The translations under genes and the position numbers were made by a program. The notes under the pieces are model-generated. The model was not told the origin of the DNA. It did no database searches and saw only the letters and a program-made list of their open reading frames with translations. 64,000 nucleotides of DNA from Rhodococcus sp. P-2 (lineage in GTDB: Bacteria > Actinomycetota > Actinomycetes > Mycobacteriales > Mycobacteriaceae): the NCBI RefSeq assembly GCF_016598535.1, contig NZ_CP066779.1:4958053-5022052 (forward strand), in the 5' to 3' direction. Shown piece after piece: positions 25,978 to 35,046 of the stretch; within the stretch, counting starts at the first letter, position 1; every line of letters begins with the position of its first letter.

Positions 25978-26403
25978 ATGACCATGGACAAAATCAGGTT
26001 CTTCGAGCTTGTCACCGAATGGTTCGAAGTGCTCGGTGTTGTCGCCATGGTTCTCGGGTTCGTGTTCGCATTCGTGATCGCGGGGCGGGCGTGGAGTCGA
26101 ACACGCGACGGTAGTTCGGCGTTTCGCACGCTGCGCGAGACCATGGGCGCGGTCATCCTTCTCGGACTCGAGATCCTCGTCGCCGCTGATCTGGTGAAGA
26201 CTGTGACGTCTTCTCCGTCACTGACCGACGCCGCAGTTCTGGGCATGATCGTGCTGATTCGAACTGTGCTGAGCCTGTCGATTCAGATCGAGATCGACGG
26301 GGTACTTCCGTGGCGCAAGGCGTTGGTGTCCAGTCCGGAACTCCTGGTACGCGCGGCGCGCGGATCAGGAGGCCGAGCGATGCCCGACGCGTCGAGTTCG
26401 TAG
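25978..26403 (+). CDS. DUF1622 family membrane protein
   Basis: A 141-residue protein with three probable membrane helices (WFEVLGVVAMVLGFVFAFVIAG, MGAVILLGLEILVAADLV, and AVLGMIVLIRTVLSLSIQIEI). The loops carry Arg and the final segment SLSIQIEIDGVLPWR is conserved in DUF1622 proteins. The function is unknown. It stands alone on the plus strand, 45 bases after the binding-protein gene and 31 bases before the DUF2252 gene. Confidence 0.85.
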   Translation: MTMDKIRFFELVTEWFEVLGVVAMVLGFVFAFVIAGRAWSRTRDGSSAFRTLRETMGAVILLGLEILVAADLVKTVTSSPSLTDAAVLGMIVLIRTVLSLSIQIEIDGVLPWRKALVSSPELLVRAARGSGGRAMPDASSS

Positions 26404-26434
26404 CGATAGCCGTTGCGAGTGAAAGGTCGGGCAG

Positions 26435-27835
26435 ATGACAGCAGTGCGCACCGAACATCTCTCTGTCGACGAGCGGCGGGCGCGCGGCCGCCAAGCGCGT
26501 AGAGACACCCCGCTGGCAGCGCTCGCGGATCTCGCGGACAGCGATCGCGACCCGATTTCGCCGCTGGAAGTACAGGCGAAATCCCGGGTGCAGGACCTGG
26601 TACCCATTCGCTACGGGCGGATGTCGGCGTCACGGTTCTCGTTCTTCCGTGGTGCCGCATTGGTGATGGCGGACGACCTGTCTCGCAGCCCGGATTCGGG
26701 CCTCGGCAGTCAACTTTGCGGTGACGCACATCTGAGCAATTTCGGCATCTATGCGACGCCGGAGCGGAAGTTGGCGTTCGACATCAACGATTTCGACGAG
26801 ACATACCCGGGCCCGTTCGAGTGGGACGTCAAGCGGCTGGCCGCGAGTTTGGTGATCGCCGCGAAGGACAACGGGTTTTCGGGCAAGGAGCGAAAGAAGA
26901 TCGTTCGCGGATGCGCGGCCGAGTACCGGGAAACCATGATCACCCAGGCAGGGTTGGGTAATCTTGCGGTCTGGTACTCGCACATCGCACCCGAGGACGG
27001 GCTCGAGGATCTCCAAATCGACCTGAAGAAGCGAATGGTCGCGCGCACGCAAGCGACGCTCGACAAGGCTCGCCGCCGCGACAGTGTGCAGGCCGCCGGC
27101 AAGTTCACCGAAATCGTCGACGGCCGTCGGCGATTCATCAGTGATCCGCCTTTGATCGTTCCGGCAGACGAGTTGTTCGCGGGCACCGATCTCACGCAGA
27201 TCGAGGACTTGTTGCGTCAGCGTGTCCGGTCGTACCGCAACACTCTGCAATGGGATCGGCGCGTTCTCCTCGACGCCTTCGAGATGACGCACATCGCCCG
27301 GAAGGTGGTGGGCGTCGGAAGCGTCGGAACCCGCGCGTGGATGATCCTGATGAAGGGCGTCGACGATGGCGACCCGCTGATTTTGCAGGTCAAGGAGGCG
27401 CAGCCTTCGGTGCTGTCCGGCTACGTCGACGGTCCGACCTTCAAGAACGAAGGTGAGCGCGTCGTCAACGGGCAGCGTTTGATGCAGGCTACGAGCGACA
27501 TCTTCCTCGGCTGGGAACGCGGGCCGGGATTGGACGAGGGTGAGCACGATTTCTACATTCGTCAACTGCGTGACGGTAAGGGATCGGCAGTCATCGAGGA
27601 GATGGTTCCGGAGGGTCTGGAACTCTACGGGCGCTTGTGTGCGAGGGTCCTCGCCTATGCGCACGCTCGCTCCTCCGACCGGATTGCGATCGCCGAATAC
27701 CTTGGTGAGGGAACCGAATTCGATTTCGCGATCGGAGAGTTCGCGGCTGCCTACACCAAGCGCAACGCACGCGATCACTCCGCTCTGCTGACCGCGATCG
27801 ACGACGGTCGCGTGTCAGCAGAGCGGGGAGTGTGA
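26435..27835 (+). CDS. DUF2252 family protein (kinase-like fold)
   Basis: A 466-residue soluble protein. The family signature is clear: PIRYGRMSASRFSFFRGAALVMADDL, then LCGDAHLSNFGIYATPERKLAFDINDFDETYPGPFEWDVKRLAASL. The GDAHLSNFG and DINDFD pairs resemble the catalytic and metal-binding loops of aminoglycoside-phosphotransferase-like kinases. The biochemical role is unknown. Near the C-terminus LCARVLAYAHARSSD is typical. It ends 4 bases from the convergent SRPBCC gene. Confidence 0.88.
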   Translation: MTAVRTEHLSVDERRARGRQARRDTPLAALADLADSDRDPISPLEVQAKSRVQDLVPIRYGRMSASRFSFFRGAALVMADDLSRSPDSGLGSQLCGDAHLSNFGIYATPERKLAFDINDFDETYPGPFEWDVKRLAASLVIAAKDNGFSGKERKKIVRGCAAEYRETMITQAGLGNLAVWYSHIAPEDGLEDLQIDLKKRMVARTQATLDKARRRDSVQAAGKFTEIVDGRRRFISDPPLIVPADELFAGTDLTQIEDLLRQRVRSYRNTLQWDRRVLLDAFEMTHIARKVVGVGSVGTRAWMILMKGVDDGDPLILQVKEAQPSVLSGYVDGPTFKNEGERVVNGQRLMQATSDIFLGWERGPGLDEGEHDFYIRQLRDGKGSAVIEEMVPEGLELYGRLCARVLAYAHARSSDRIAIAEYLGEGTEFDFAIGEFAAAYTKRNARDHSALLTAIDDGRVSAERGV

Positions 27836-27839
27836 CGGC

Positions 27840-28556
27840 TCAGGCGAACACGCCGGAGAGCCAGGCCTGCCATGCCGCCGTCGCTGCGTCTCCGTCCGCA
27901 TCCGCAGCGAAGAGGTGATGGGCTGCATCGACGTTGCCGCCGAAGGCATTTCGGCCGTAGAACCGCAGCAATGCGTTCTCGGTGCGCAGGCCGACGAACC
28001 AATCGTCGATGTAGTCGATGATTGCTTCGACGGTTCCGATTCCGGGGACATCCACCGTCACCGTGTCGCCGGCGGTGGCGCCCGAGGCGATTCCGAGGGC
28101 GCGGCGAAGTGCTCCCATGGCCTCCGGCGCGGAAGAGGCTTCCGGTCCTTCGACTGAGACGTAGGTGACGGGTCTGCCGGCGAAGTACTGAACGTACTGG
28201 CCGAGACTGTGCAGGTAGAAGTCTGTGTGCTTACTCGCGCCGTCGTACTGGTTGTCCCAGTCCTCGGCAAATACTCCGGCGTGGACGTAACGGACGACAG
28301 CGGTGCTCTCGTCGCGGGCCTCGACGACGTACTCGAGGTTGTTGAACCAGCCGTCGGGGCCCTGCATGTGGATGGCTAGTTCGCGGGGCGGTTCCCAGTC
28401 CGCGATGATCGGGCTGTCCGGGCGACTGCCGTCGGCGGGGATCTCGAGAGGGGACGGGAACATCCAGCCGGCCGTCTCTGCCGAGATCGCGGCCCAGATC
28501 TGTTCGGGAGTTCCGGGGACGACCACCTCGCGGCGGATTTCGAATTTCTCGGACAT
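27840..28556 (-). CDS. SRPBCC/AHSA1-like protein paired with HTH regulator
   Basis: A 238-residue protein with an N-terminal START/SRPBCC (AHSA1-like) fold: FEIRREVVVPGTPEQIWAAISAE..., EPPRELAIHMQGPDG and HTDFYLHSLGQYVQYFAGRPV. The extra C-terminal part (about residues 160-238) looks like a second, partial SRPBCC-type region with NALLRFYGRNAFGGNVDAA. Such proteins bind hydrophobic ligands. It follows the HTH gene by 2 bases on the same strand, the usual regulator-SRPBCC pair. Confidence 0.8.
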   Translation of the reverse strand: MSEKFEIRREVVVPGTPEQIWAAISAETAGWMFPSPLEIPADGSRPDSPIIADWEPPRELAIHMQGPDGWFNNLEYVVEARDESTAVVRYVHAGVFAEDWDNQYDGASKHTDFYLHSLGQYVQYFAGRPVTYVSVEGPEASSAPEAMGALRRALGIASGATAGDTVTVDVPGIGTVEAIIDYIDDWFVGLRTENALLRFYGRNAFGGNVDAAHHLFAADADGDAATAAWQAWLSGVFA

Positions 28557-28558
28557 TG

Positions 28559-29170
28559 CTACTGCTCCGTTTCGGGTGTGGTGACGTGCGGTGTGGTGAG
28601 GCTGGGATGCAGGGCGACAACCAGGCGGTGTTTGCGTCCACCTTCGGAATTGCCGTCGTGGTACTTGGCTACGAGTGAGTTGATCGACTCGCCGAGTTCG
28701 CCGGCGAATGCGGCGCGGTCGGAAGCAGTGGCGAAGGTGATGTCACTGTCGATGGCAAAGGAGGCCAATGGTTTTCCGGCCGCAGTTGCTCCGGCGATCA
28801 GCTCACCGACCTCTCGAACGATCCGTGCCGCGAGAGTGACGAGCCAACGTGCCGAGAGTTGATCCGGAAACCGACTCGGATCCGGGGCGAGTGCGGACAT
28901 CGCGGCGGGGGAGATGACGTACGACGCGGCGCTCGCTTGCATGATGCGCTCGGTCATGTTGCCCCGCTTGCGTTCCTCGACCAGCTCTACGAGTCCGTGT
29001 TCTTCCAGAGTGCGCAGGTGGTAATTCACCTTCTGGCGTGTCAGTCCGATCCGGGGTGCCAGCGAGGATGCTGATCCCGGAACTGCCAGTTCAGCCAGAA
29101 TCCGTTGCCGGATCGGATCGAGAGAGACCTCGGCAGCTGCGGGGCGGTCGATGACTGCTACTTCCAACAT
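28559..29170 (-). CDS. ArsR-like winged-helix transcriptional regulator
   Basis: A 203-residue regulator with an N-terminal winged helix (DPIRQRILAELAVPGSASSLAPRIGLTRQKVNYHLRTLEEHGLVELVEERKRGNMTERIMQA) and a helical C-terminal domain of unknown ligand. ATG 29170 is the start; the longer frame to 29545 would read through a hairpin and the metallopeptidase gene. It is directly followed by the SRPBCC gene. A 21-bp inverted repeat ends 4 bases upstream of its ATG and may be its operator as well as the terminator of the previous gene. Confidence 0.87.
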   Translation of the reverse strand: MLEVAVIDRPAAAEVSLDPIRQRILAELAVPGSASSLAPRIGLTRQKVNYHLRTLEEHGLVELVEERKRGNMTERIMQASAASYVISPAAMSALAPDPSRFPDQLSARWLVTLAARIVREVGELIAGATAAGKPLASFAIDSDITFATASDRAAFAGELGESINSLVAKYHDGNSEGGRKHRLVVALHPSLTTPHVTTPETEQ

Positions 29171-29174
29171 GAGA

Positions 29175-29234
29175 AAACCATCCCACCGACAACTTGATCT
29201 GTCAAGAAAGAAAAAGTTGTCGGCGGGATGGTTT
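29175..29234. terminator. 21-bp inverted repeat between metallopeptidase stop and HTH gene start
   Basis: Arms 29175-29195 and 29214-29234 pair over 21 bases with one mismatch, around an 18-base loop; each contains CCGACAACTT or its complement. On the minus strand the stem follows the metallopeptidase stop and ends in TTTTC, as a terminator would. A nested CTTGA...TCAAG dyad and a TTGACA hexamer sit in the loop, and the HTH start is only 4 bases beyond, so an operator role is also possible. Confidence 0.65.
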
Positions 29235-29244
29235 CGTGGTTTCT

Positions 29245-30168
29245 CTACCGCTTCAGATCGGGCGGGTTGTTCAAATCCCTTGCCGAGTAGGTGTCGCACG
29301 AGGAGACCTGGCCCGTTTGGTACCCGGTGGCGAACCACGCCTGGCGTTGCGCGGAGGAACCATGTGTCCATCCTTCGGGGTTGACCCGACCCGTCGTCGA
29401 CTTCTGGATACGGTCGTCGCCCACCGACGATGCTGCTGACAGAGCGTCGCGAATATCGTTCTTCGACAGTGGCTTCAAAAATGGCTGACCGGTTGCCTCG
29501 TCGGGAATCGTGTCGGCAAAATGAGCCCAGACGCCGGCATAGCAATCGGCCTGGAGTTCGGTGCGAACCGCGCCGGACTCCTCACCCTGCGGGTCGGCCT
29601 GCGCGCGGCCGATGTCGCCGAGCTGATTCTGGATGTGATGTCCGAACTCGTGAGCGACCACGTATTCCTGTGCGAGCGGTCCGGCACTGGAACCAAAACG
29701 GTCGACGAGCAATTGGAAGAAACTCGTGTCGAAGTACGCCGTCTGATCGGCCGGGCAGTAGAACGGGCCGACATCACTCGACGCCTGGCCACACCCGGTG
29801 TTGACCGAACCGCTGAACAAGACAACTTCGGGGCGCACGTACGCCGTGCCGGTCTGCTCGACCAACTGCTGTTCCCAGACGTCGTCGAGGCTTCCGACGG
29901 TCAGTGTGACGCGGCAGTTCACATCGGCGTTTGCCTGAGCGCCGGTGCACTCGTCGACCGACGACAGTCCGGTCGACGAACTCGAAGTCTCGGTAGACGT
30001 GCCCAGGAGTGAGCCGGGGTCACCGCCGAACAACAGCGCCAGGATCAGAACGATGATGCCACCCGCGCCACCGCCGATCGCGATTTTGCCGCCGCGGCCG
30101 CCGCCACCCCCGCCGCCTTGAACCTGAACGCGTCCCGCTTCGCCGCGGGCCCCCTCGTTGAAGGTCAT
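29245..30168 (-). CDS. YpfJ-type neutral zinc metallopeptidase, membrane-anchored
   Basis: A 307-residue protein. It starts with a Gly-rich cytoplasmic part (QVQGGGGGGGRGGK), then one membrane segment (IAIGGGAGGIIVLILALLFGG), then an extracellular zinc peptidase domain with AHEFGHHIQNQLGD (HExxH) and downstream AVRTELQADCYAGVWAH supplying the third-ligand Glu. Four Cys could form disulfides. The same type of gene lies near aspS in mycobacteria (Rv2575). The substrate is unknown. Confidence 0.9.
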   Translation of the reverse strand: MTFNEGARGEAGRVQVQGGGGGGGRGGKIAIGGGAGGIIVLILALLFGGDPGSLLGTSTETSSSSTGLSSVDECTGAQANADVNCRVTLTVGSLDDVWEQQLVEQTGTAYVRPEVVLFSGSVNTGCGQASSDVGPFYCPADQTAYFDTSFFQLLVDRFGSSAGPLAQEYVVAHEFGHHIQNQLGDIGRAQADPQGEESGAVRTELQADCYAGVWAHFADTIPDEATGQPFLKPLSKNDIRDALSAASSVGDDRIQKSTTGRVNPEGWTHGSSAQRQAWFATGYQTGQVSSCDTYSARDLNNPPDLKR

Positions 30169-30331
30169 CTATGTCCGCTTTCTGCTGTCGTGAACAAGTG
30201 CTTGCCGTCACTTCTGGAGATAGCTTCGCATGCGATGCGGGTCCGCGTTTCCGCTCTGCGCAGTTCGCTCCGTAGGATCGCAGGCAAAGTAGTCGGTCGT
30301 CGGTTATTGGAAGTAGTTCGAAAGGAATCCC

Positions 30332-32140
30332 GTGCTGCGCACACATCTCGCCGGTTCATTGCGACCCGAGCAGGCAGAGCAGACCGTAACGCTCACCGGT
30401 TGGGTAGCCAGGCGTCGTGATCACGGCGGAGTGATCTTCATCGATCTCCGTGATGCATCCGGAGTTGCGCAGGTAGTTTTCCGGGCAGGTGACGTGGCCG
30501 AGCAGGCCCACCGTCTGCGCGCGGAATACTGCGTCCGCGTGACCGGAACGGTCGAGGTTCGCCCCGAGGGCAACCAGAACTTCGAGATCCCCACGGGAGC
30601 AATCGAGGTCAACGCCACAGAACTCGAGGTTCTCAACGAGAGCGCACCGCTGCCGTTCCAGCTCGACGATCAGGTCGGCGAAGAAGCGCGCCTCAAGTAC
30701 CGATACCTGGACCTGCGTCGTGAAGGTCCCGGCTCCGCAATTCGCTTGCGCTCCAAGGTGAGTGCTGCTGCGCGCGGCGTTCTCGCGCACCACGAGTTCG
30801 TCGAGGTCGAAACTCCGACGCTCACGCGCTCGACGCCCGAGGGTGCCCGCGATTTCCTCGTGCCGTCACGCCTGCAGCCCGGTAGCTTCTACGCACTGCC
30901 GCAGAGCCCGCAGCTGTTCAAGCAGCTCCTCATGGTCGGCGGCATCGAGCGCTACTACCAGATCGCGCGTTGCTACCGCGACGAGGATTTCCGCGCCGAT
31001 CGCCAGCCGGAGTTCACCCAACTCGACATCGAGATGGCCTTCGTCAACCAGGACGACATCATCCTGCTCGCCGAGGAAATTCTGACGGCGCTCTGGAAGC
31101 TCGTCGGCCACGAGATCAAGACGCCGATCGACCGCATGACCTACAACGAGGCAATGCGTCGTTACGGCAGTGACAAGCCGGACCTGCGTTTCGACATCGA
31201 ACTGGTCGAGTGCATGGATTTCTTCAAGGACACGACCTTCCGTGTGTTCCAGGCCGAGTACGTCGGCGCCGTCGTGATGCCCGGTGGCGCAAGCCAGCCG
31301 CGCAAGCAACTCGACGCTTGGCAGGAATGGGCGAAGCAGCGCGGGGCCAAGGGCCTGGCGTACGTGTTGGTCGGTGAAGACGGCACTCTCGGTGGTCCCG
31401 TTGCCAAGAACCTGACCGACGCCGAGCGTGAGGGCCTTGCTGCTCACGTCGGGGCTCAGCCGGGCGACTGCATCTTCTTCGCAGCCGGTGCAACGAAGCC
31501 TATGCGCGCTCTCCTCGGCGCGGCCCGTGGTGAGGTCGCACGCAAGAAGGACCTCATCGATCCTGACGCATGGGCCTTCGTGTGGATCGTCGACGCTCCG
31601 ATGTTCGAGCCGACCGCAGACGCCACTGCATCCGGTGACGTCGCGCTCGGCCACTCCGCATGGACGGCGGTGCACCACGCCTTCACGTCGCCGAAGCCGG
31701 AGTTCTTCGACACATTCGACACCGATCCGGATTCCGCTCTCGCCTACGCCTACGACATCGTCTGCAACGGCAACGAGATCGGCGGCGGCAGTATTCGTAT
31801 CCACCGCAAGGACATTCAGGAACGAGTGTTCAAGGTGATGGGCATCTCCGAGGAAGAGGCGCAGGAGCAGTTCGGCTTCCTCCTCGACGCCTTCGCCTTC
31901 GGTGCGCCGCCGCACGGCGGAATCGCATTCGGCTGGGACCGCATCACCGCGCTCCTCGCCGGTATGGATTCCATCCGTGAGGTCATCGCGTTCCCGAAGT
32001 CCGGCGGCGGCGTCGACCCGCTGACGGATGCTCCGGCACCGATCTCGGCTCAGCAGCGCAAGGAATCGGGTATCGACGCGAAGCCCGAGAAGAAGTCAGA
32101 GGACAAGAAGTCCGAAGGCGACACCGGCGAAGCCAAGTAG
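30332..32140 (+). CDS. aspS: Aspartyl-tRNA synthetase
   Basis: A 602-residue class II synthetase. The N-terminal OB-fold anticodon-binding domain ([23 protein letters not shown]) is followed by motif 2 ([22 protein letters not shown]), the bacterial GAD insertion domain, and motif 3 ([19 protein letters not shown]). The C-terminus has a Lys/Glu-rich extension ([19 protein letters not shown]). The GTG start has AAAGGA upstream. It charges tRNA-Asp and, in actinobacteria lacking AsnRS, often also tRNA-Asn; the latter is family knowledge, not seen here. Confidence 0.97.
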   Translation: MLRTHLAGSLRPEQAEQTVTLTGWVARRRDHGGVIFIDLRDASGVAQVVFRAGDVAEQAHRLRAEYCVRVTGTVEVRPEGNQNFEIPTGAIEVNATELEVLNESAPLPFQLDDQVGEEARLKYRYLDLRREGPGSAIRLRSKVSAAARGVLAHHEFVEVETPTLTRSTPEGARDFLVPSRLQPGSFYALPQSPQLFKQLLMVGGIERYYQIARCYRDEDFRADRQPEFTQLDIEMAFVNQDDIILLAEEILTALWKLVGHEIKTPIDRMTYNEAMRRYGSDKPDLRFDIELVECMDFFKDTTFRVFQAEYVGAVVMPGGASQPRKQLDAWQEWAKQRGAKGLAYVLVGEDGTLGGPVAKNLTDAEREGLAAHVGAQPGDCIFFAAGATKPMRALLGAARGEVARKKDLIDPDAWAFVWIVDAPMFEPTADATASGDVALGHSAWTAVHHAFTSPKPEFFDTFDTDPDSALAYAYDIVCNGNEIGGGSIRIHRKDIQERVFKVMGISEEEAQEQFGFLLDAFAFGAPPHGGIAFGWDRITALLAGMDSIREVIAFPKSGGGVDPLTDAPAPISAQQRKESGIDAKPEKKSEDKKSEGDTGEAK

Positions 32141-32158
32141 AGCCGACACCGGATCGCC

Positions 32159-33124
32159 ATGCTGCATTTGCGGGTGATCTGCCCGACCGAGCGCACCGAG
32201 CAAGTTCTCGGTGCGCTCGCGTCGCAGCGGGGCGCGACACACATAGTCGTGATGCGCGATGTCGCGGTTCATCCTGCCGGAGACATGGTGGAGGCCGACG
32301 TCGCCCGTGAGGCGGCAAACGACGTCGTCGACGCCCTGAACGAACTCGGCGTCGCCGAGGACGGCGGAATGACGCTCGTACCGGTCGAGACTGTCTTGTC
32401 GGCGGCGGCCCGCAAAGCCGAACACGACGTGCCGGGTGATCCCGCGGACTCCGTCGTGTGGGAGGAATTACTGTCCCGCACTCGCGAAGAGTCGACTCTC
32501 AACGGATTGTTCGTCGCGTTCCTGACGATCGCGTGTCTGCTGGCCGCGATCGGCGTCGTCACCGACTCTCAGATCACGATCGTGGGCGCCATGGTCGTCG
32601 GCCCGGAGTTCGGTCCGCTGGCTGCTTTGGCAGTCGCACTCGTACGGCGGGATCGACGGTTGCGCCGACGCTCGATTCTCGCCCTTGCCGTCGGATTCCC
32701 CATCGCGATGGGAGTGACCCTTGCCGCCACGTTCGTGGTGAAGTTCTTCGGATGGATGGACGTCGTCAGTCTCGAATCACTCCACGAGGTCGATTTCGTC
32801 TACAAGGTCGGGCCCATTTCGTTTGTCGTCGCGCTTCTTGCCGGTGCGGCTGGGATGCTGGCACTCGTCTCGTCGAAGTCCGCTGCCTTGGTCGGGGTGT
32901 TCATCTCGGTCACTACCGTTCCTGCCGCCGGTTTCGCAGTGGTGGCAGCAGCAAACGGGGAGTGGCGGATCGCCGGGTTGTCGTCTCTGCAACTGGCTGT
33001 CAACCTGCTCGGGATCGTCATTGCCTGCGTGCTTGTTCTCTGGGTCAGAACGCGAGCCGACGAGGAGTTCGAAGCAGCGTTGAAGGGTATTTCCCGCTTT
33101 GTCGACGAGGACAAGACTCCGTGA
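32159..33124 (+). CDS. DUF389 family membrane protein
   Basis: A 321-residue protein: a soluble N-terminal ferredoxin-like part (MLHLRVICPTERTEQVLGALASQRGATHIVVM, about residues 1-100), then six or so membrane helices forming the DUF389 domain (FVAFLTIACLLAAIGVVTDSQITIVGAMVVGPEFGPLAALAVALV, the most conserved block). The function is unknown. It follows aspS by 18 bases and may be co-transcribed. The 188-base gap after it holds two palindromes. Confidence 0.9.
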   Translation: MLHLRVICPTERTEQVLGALASQRGATHIVVMRDVAVHPAGDMVEADVAREAANDVVDALNELGVAEDGGMTLVPVETVLSAAARKAEHDVPGDPADSVVWEELLSRTREESTLNGLFVAFLTIACLLAAIGVVTDSQITIVGAMVVGPEFGPLAALAVALVRRDRRLRRRSILALAVGFPIAMGVTLAATFVVKFFGWMDVVSLESLHEVDFVYKVGPISFVVALLAGAAGMLALVSSKSAALVGVFISVTTVPAAGFAVVAAANGEWRIAGLSSLQLAVNLLGIVIACVLVLWVRTRADEEFEAALKGISRFVDEDKTP

Positions 33125-33160
33125 ATTCGCCAGTCCGGAGTTCTGCTCGTCGACAGCAAT

Positions 33161-33174
33161 ATTCTCGCGAGAAT
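33161..33174. promoter_or_regulatory. Perfect 14-bp palindrome upstream of the phosphotransferase gene
   Basis: ATTCTCGCGAGAAT is its own reverse complement and lies in the 188-base gap between the DUF389 and phosphotransferase genes. A second dyad, TCCGCT-GTG-AGCGGA, is at 33256-33270. Either could be a repressor site, but no adjacent regulator gene points to a protein. Confidence 0.35.
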
Positions 33175-33315
33175 TGTAAACCGGTGTGGCGATTAGGGAC
33201 TTTTGTCATCACCGCAGGTAGACGGCAACTTCTGTCGCTGCGATTACCTGAATTCTCCGCTGTGAGCGGATGAGCCGGGCATGATCGGAGTCACTAACGG
33301 GTAAGTTGGTCGGTG

Positions 33316-34497
33316 ATGACCGCATTACTGGCAGACCCCGTTTCCGAAGTCGTCGCAGCTGCTGAGCAGTTGCTGACACGCCGCACAGGGGCACCCGTAA
33401 CCCTGGTGGATCCAGTCGATCTCGGGGGGAGTGGCCGCACCGTCGTGCTGCGCGTACGTGTCGCCGAGAACCCGTTCTCCCTGCCTCGGACGCTGGTGAT
33501 CAAGCAGGTCCGCGACAACTTCCAGGGAGCTACCAAAACAGCGATTGCGCTCCCGGCCGCGTCCGAAGGCGACTTCGACGTCGAGACCGCTTTCCTTCGT
33601 GAAGCGGTGTCTTATCAGTTCGCCAACGCGCTTGCCAAGGACGCACGCCCCGGTGCCGAACTGTTGGCCTCCGACCTCGATGCTCGCCTCCTGATCCTGA
33701 GTGATCTCGGCGACGCCACCGCAATCAGCGTCCGGCTCGAAGACTCCGACCCGGACACCGTCACACACACGTTGATGGCCATGGCGCAGGCCATGGGCCG
33801 CATGCACGCCGCGACCGTCGGCCGTGAGGACGACTTCACCGCGCTTCTGCGTCGTGCCGAAGTTGCACATTGCTCGGACGAAGTGGCGGATCAGGTGGGC
33901 CGCGCAGTGGCCGGTGTTCCCGCGATGTTGGTGGAAAGTCTCGGCATCGATGTGGGTTCGGACATTCTCGAGCAGGTTCAGCACGCGCAGACACTGTTCA
34001 GCGGCGGTCGATTCCGTGCCTTCAGCCCGTCCGACCTGTGCCCGGACAACATCATCGTCAACGACGACGGCGTGCAGTTCCTCGACTACGAGTGGGGTGG
34101 CTACCGCGACGCGCTCCTCGACATCACCTATGCACTGGTGTCGTTCCCCGGTTGCCTGTGCAACATCGACCTGACCGAAGAGCGGGCGTCGGCGATGGTC
34201 GACGCCTGGCGCGCCGAGGTCGTGGGGATGTGGCCCGCCCTGGCCGACGAAGCCGAGTTGGGGCGCAGGATCGTCGAGGCCCAACTCATCTGGGTCTGGC
34301 TCAGCACCTATCTGTATCTGCCCGAGGATCATTCGCGTATCGCCGCCGTCCGCGAGCATTATCTCTCGATCCCGCGCGCCGACGCCTTGGTCGGCCGTTG
34401 GGCCAGGCTCGCACGTTCGGCGCAGCTCGCCGGCAACGACGCCGTCGAGGCACACGCCCGCGACGTCGTGGCGGCGCTGCGCACCGAGTTCAGTTGA
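33316..34497 (+). CDS. Aminoglycoside phosphotransferase-like kinase
   Basis: About 393 residues with an APH/choline kinase-like fold: the ATP-binding N-lobe (LGGSGRTVVLRVRV..., VIKQV with the conserved Lys) and the catalytic loop FSPSDLCPDNIIVNDDGVQFLDYEWGG, which has the catalytic Asp and metal-binding Asn and Asp but lacks the usual His of HxD. The small-molecule substrate is unknown. The start is ATG 33316 or the adjacent GTG 33313. A hairpin terminator follows the stop. Confidence 0.85.
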   Translation: MTALLADPVSEVVAAAEQLLTRRTGAPVTLVDPVDLGGSGRTVVLRVRVAENPFSLPRTLVIKQVRDNFQGATKTAIALPAASEGDFDVETAFLREAVSYQFANALAKDARPGAELLASDLDARLLILSDLGDATAISVRLEDSDPDTVTHTLMAMAQAMGRMHAATVGREDDFTALLRRAEVAHCSDEVADQVGRAVAGVPAMLVESLGIDVGSDILEQVQHAQTLFSGGRFRAFSPSDLCPDNIIVNDDGVQFLDYEWGGYRDALLDITYALVSFPGCLCNIDLTEERASAMVDAWRAEVVGMWPALADEAELGRRIVEAQLIWVWLSTYLYLPEDHSRIAAVREHYLSIPRADALVGRWARLARSAQLAGNDAVEAHARDVVAALRTEFS

Positions 34498-34519
34498 GTC
34501 TCTGACCGAACACACGCAG

Positions 34520-34552
34520 AAGGGCGCCCGTGCACGCAGCACGGACGCCCTT
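34520..34552. terminator. Bidirectional intrinsic terminator
   Basis: AAGGGCGCCCGTGC pairs with GCACGGACGCCCTT around ACGCA, with one internal mismatch, followed by TTCTCGTT. It lies between the convergent phosphotransferase and SnoaL-like genes and can serve both. Confidence 0.85.
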
Positions 34553-34568
34553 TCTCGTTCGAGTCACC

Positions 34569-34949
34569 TCAGTTGTCGGAGACCAGATCGTTCTCGGACA
34601 GGTCCGTCGCCGCGAGCGCCGTCTCGAGATCAGGATGTCGGAACGTCGACGTGACCTGGTCGGCCACGACTCGGAAAGCCGAGGCCAGAGTCGCGGACTT
34701 GTCCGGTTCGGCCGCCCACGTTGCAGTCTGTTCGACGACGACCACGCCGTGGTGAACGTACATCTTGCCGGGGACGAGGGTGATGCCGGCGTTGGTGGCC
34801 CACTCGCGCAAGGCTGCGAGTCCCTGGCTCGCGCCCTTGGGGCCGCCTACCTCGATGTCGTCACTCGACAACTGCAGCAGTGTGTCGATGTCTTGGGAGT
34901 TGAGTGCATCGTGCCACGCGAGGACGGTGGCGATCTCGGAGGTGCTCAT
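34569..34949 (-). CDS. SnoaL/NTF2-like small protein
   Basis: A 126-residue NTF2-like fold protein: SEIATVLAWHDALNSQDIDTLLQLSSDDIEVGGPKGASQGLAALREWA, with the usual conical barrel pattern ending in FRVVADQVTSTFRHPDLETAL. The role is unknown; members are isomerases, dehydratases or binding proteins. It is divergent from rarA with about 100 bases between the starts. Confidence 0.85.
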   Translation of the reverse strand: MSTSEIATVLAWHDALNSQDIDTLLQLSSDDIEVGGPKGASQGLAALREWATNAGITLVPGKMYVHHGVVVVEQTATWAAEPDKSATLASAFRVVADQVTSTFRHPDLETALAATDLSENDLVSDN

Positions 34950-35046
34950 GGCGACAACGCTATTACAGCGCCTCCGCCGAGGACGTTCGGGCTGGCTGGA
35001 ACTGCGGGTTGTGTCAGGCGTCGGTGGTCTCTAGTAGCGTCGATTC

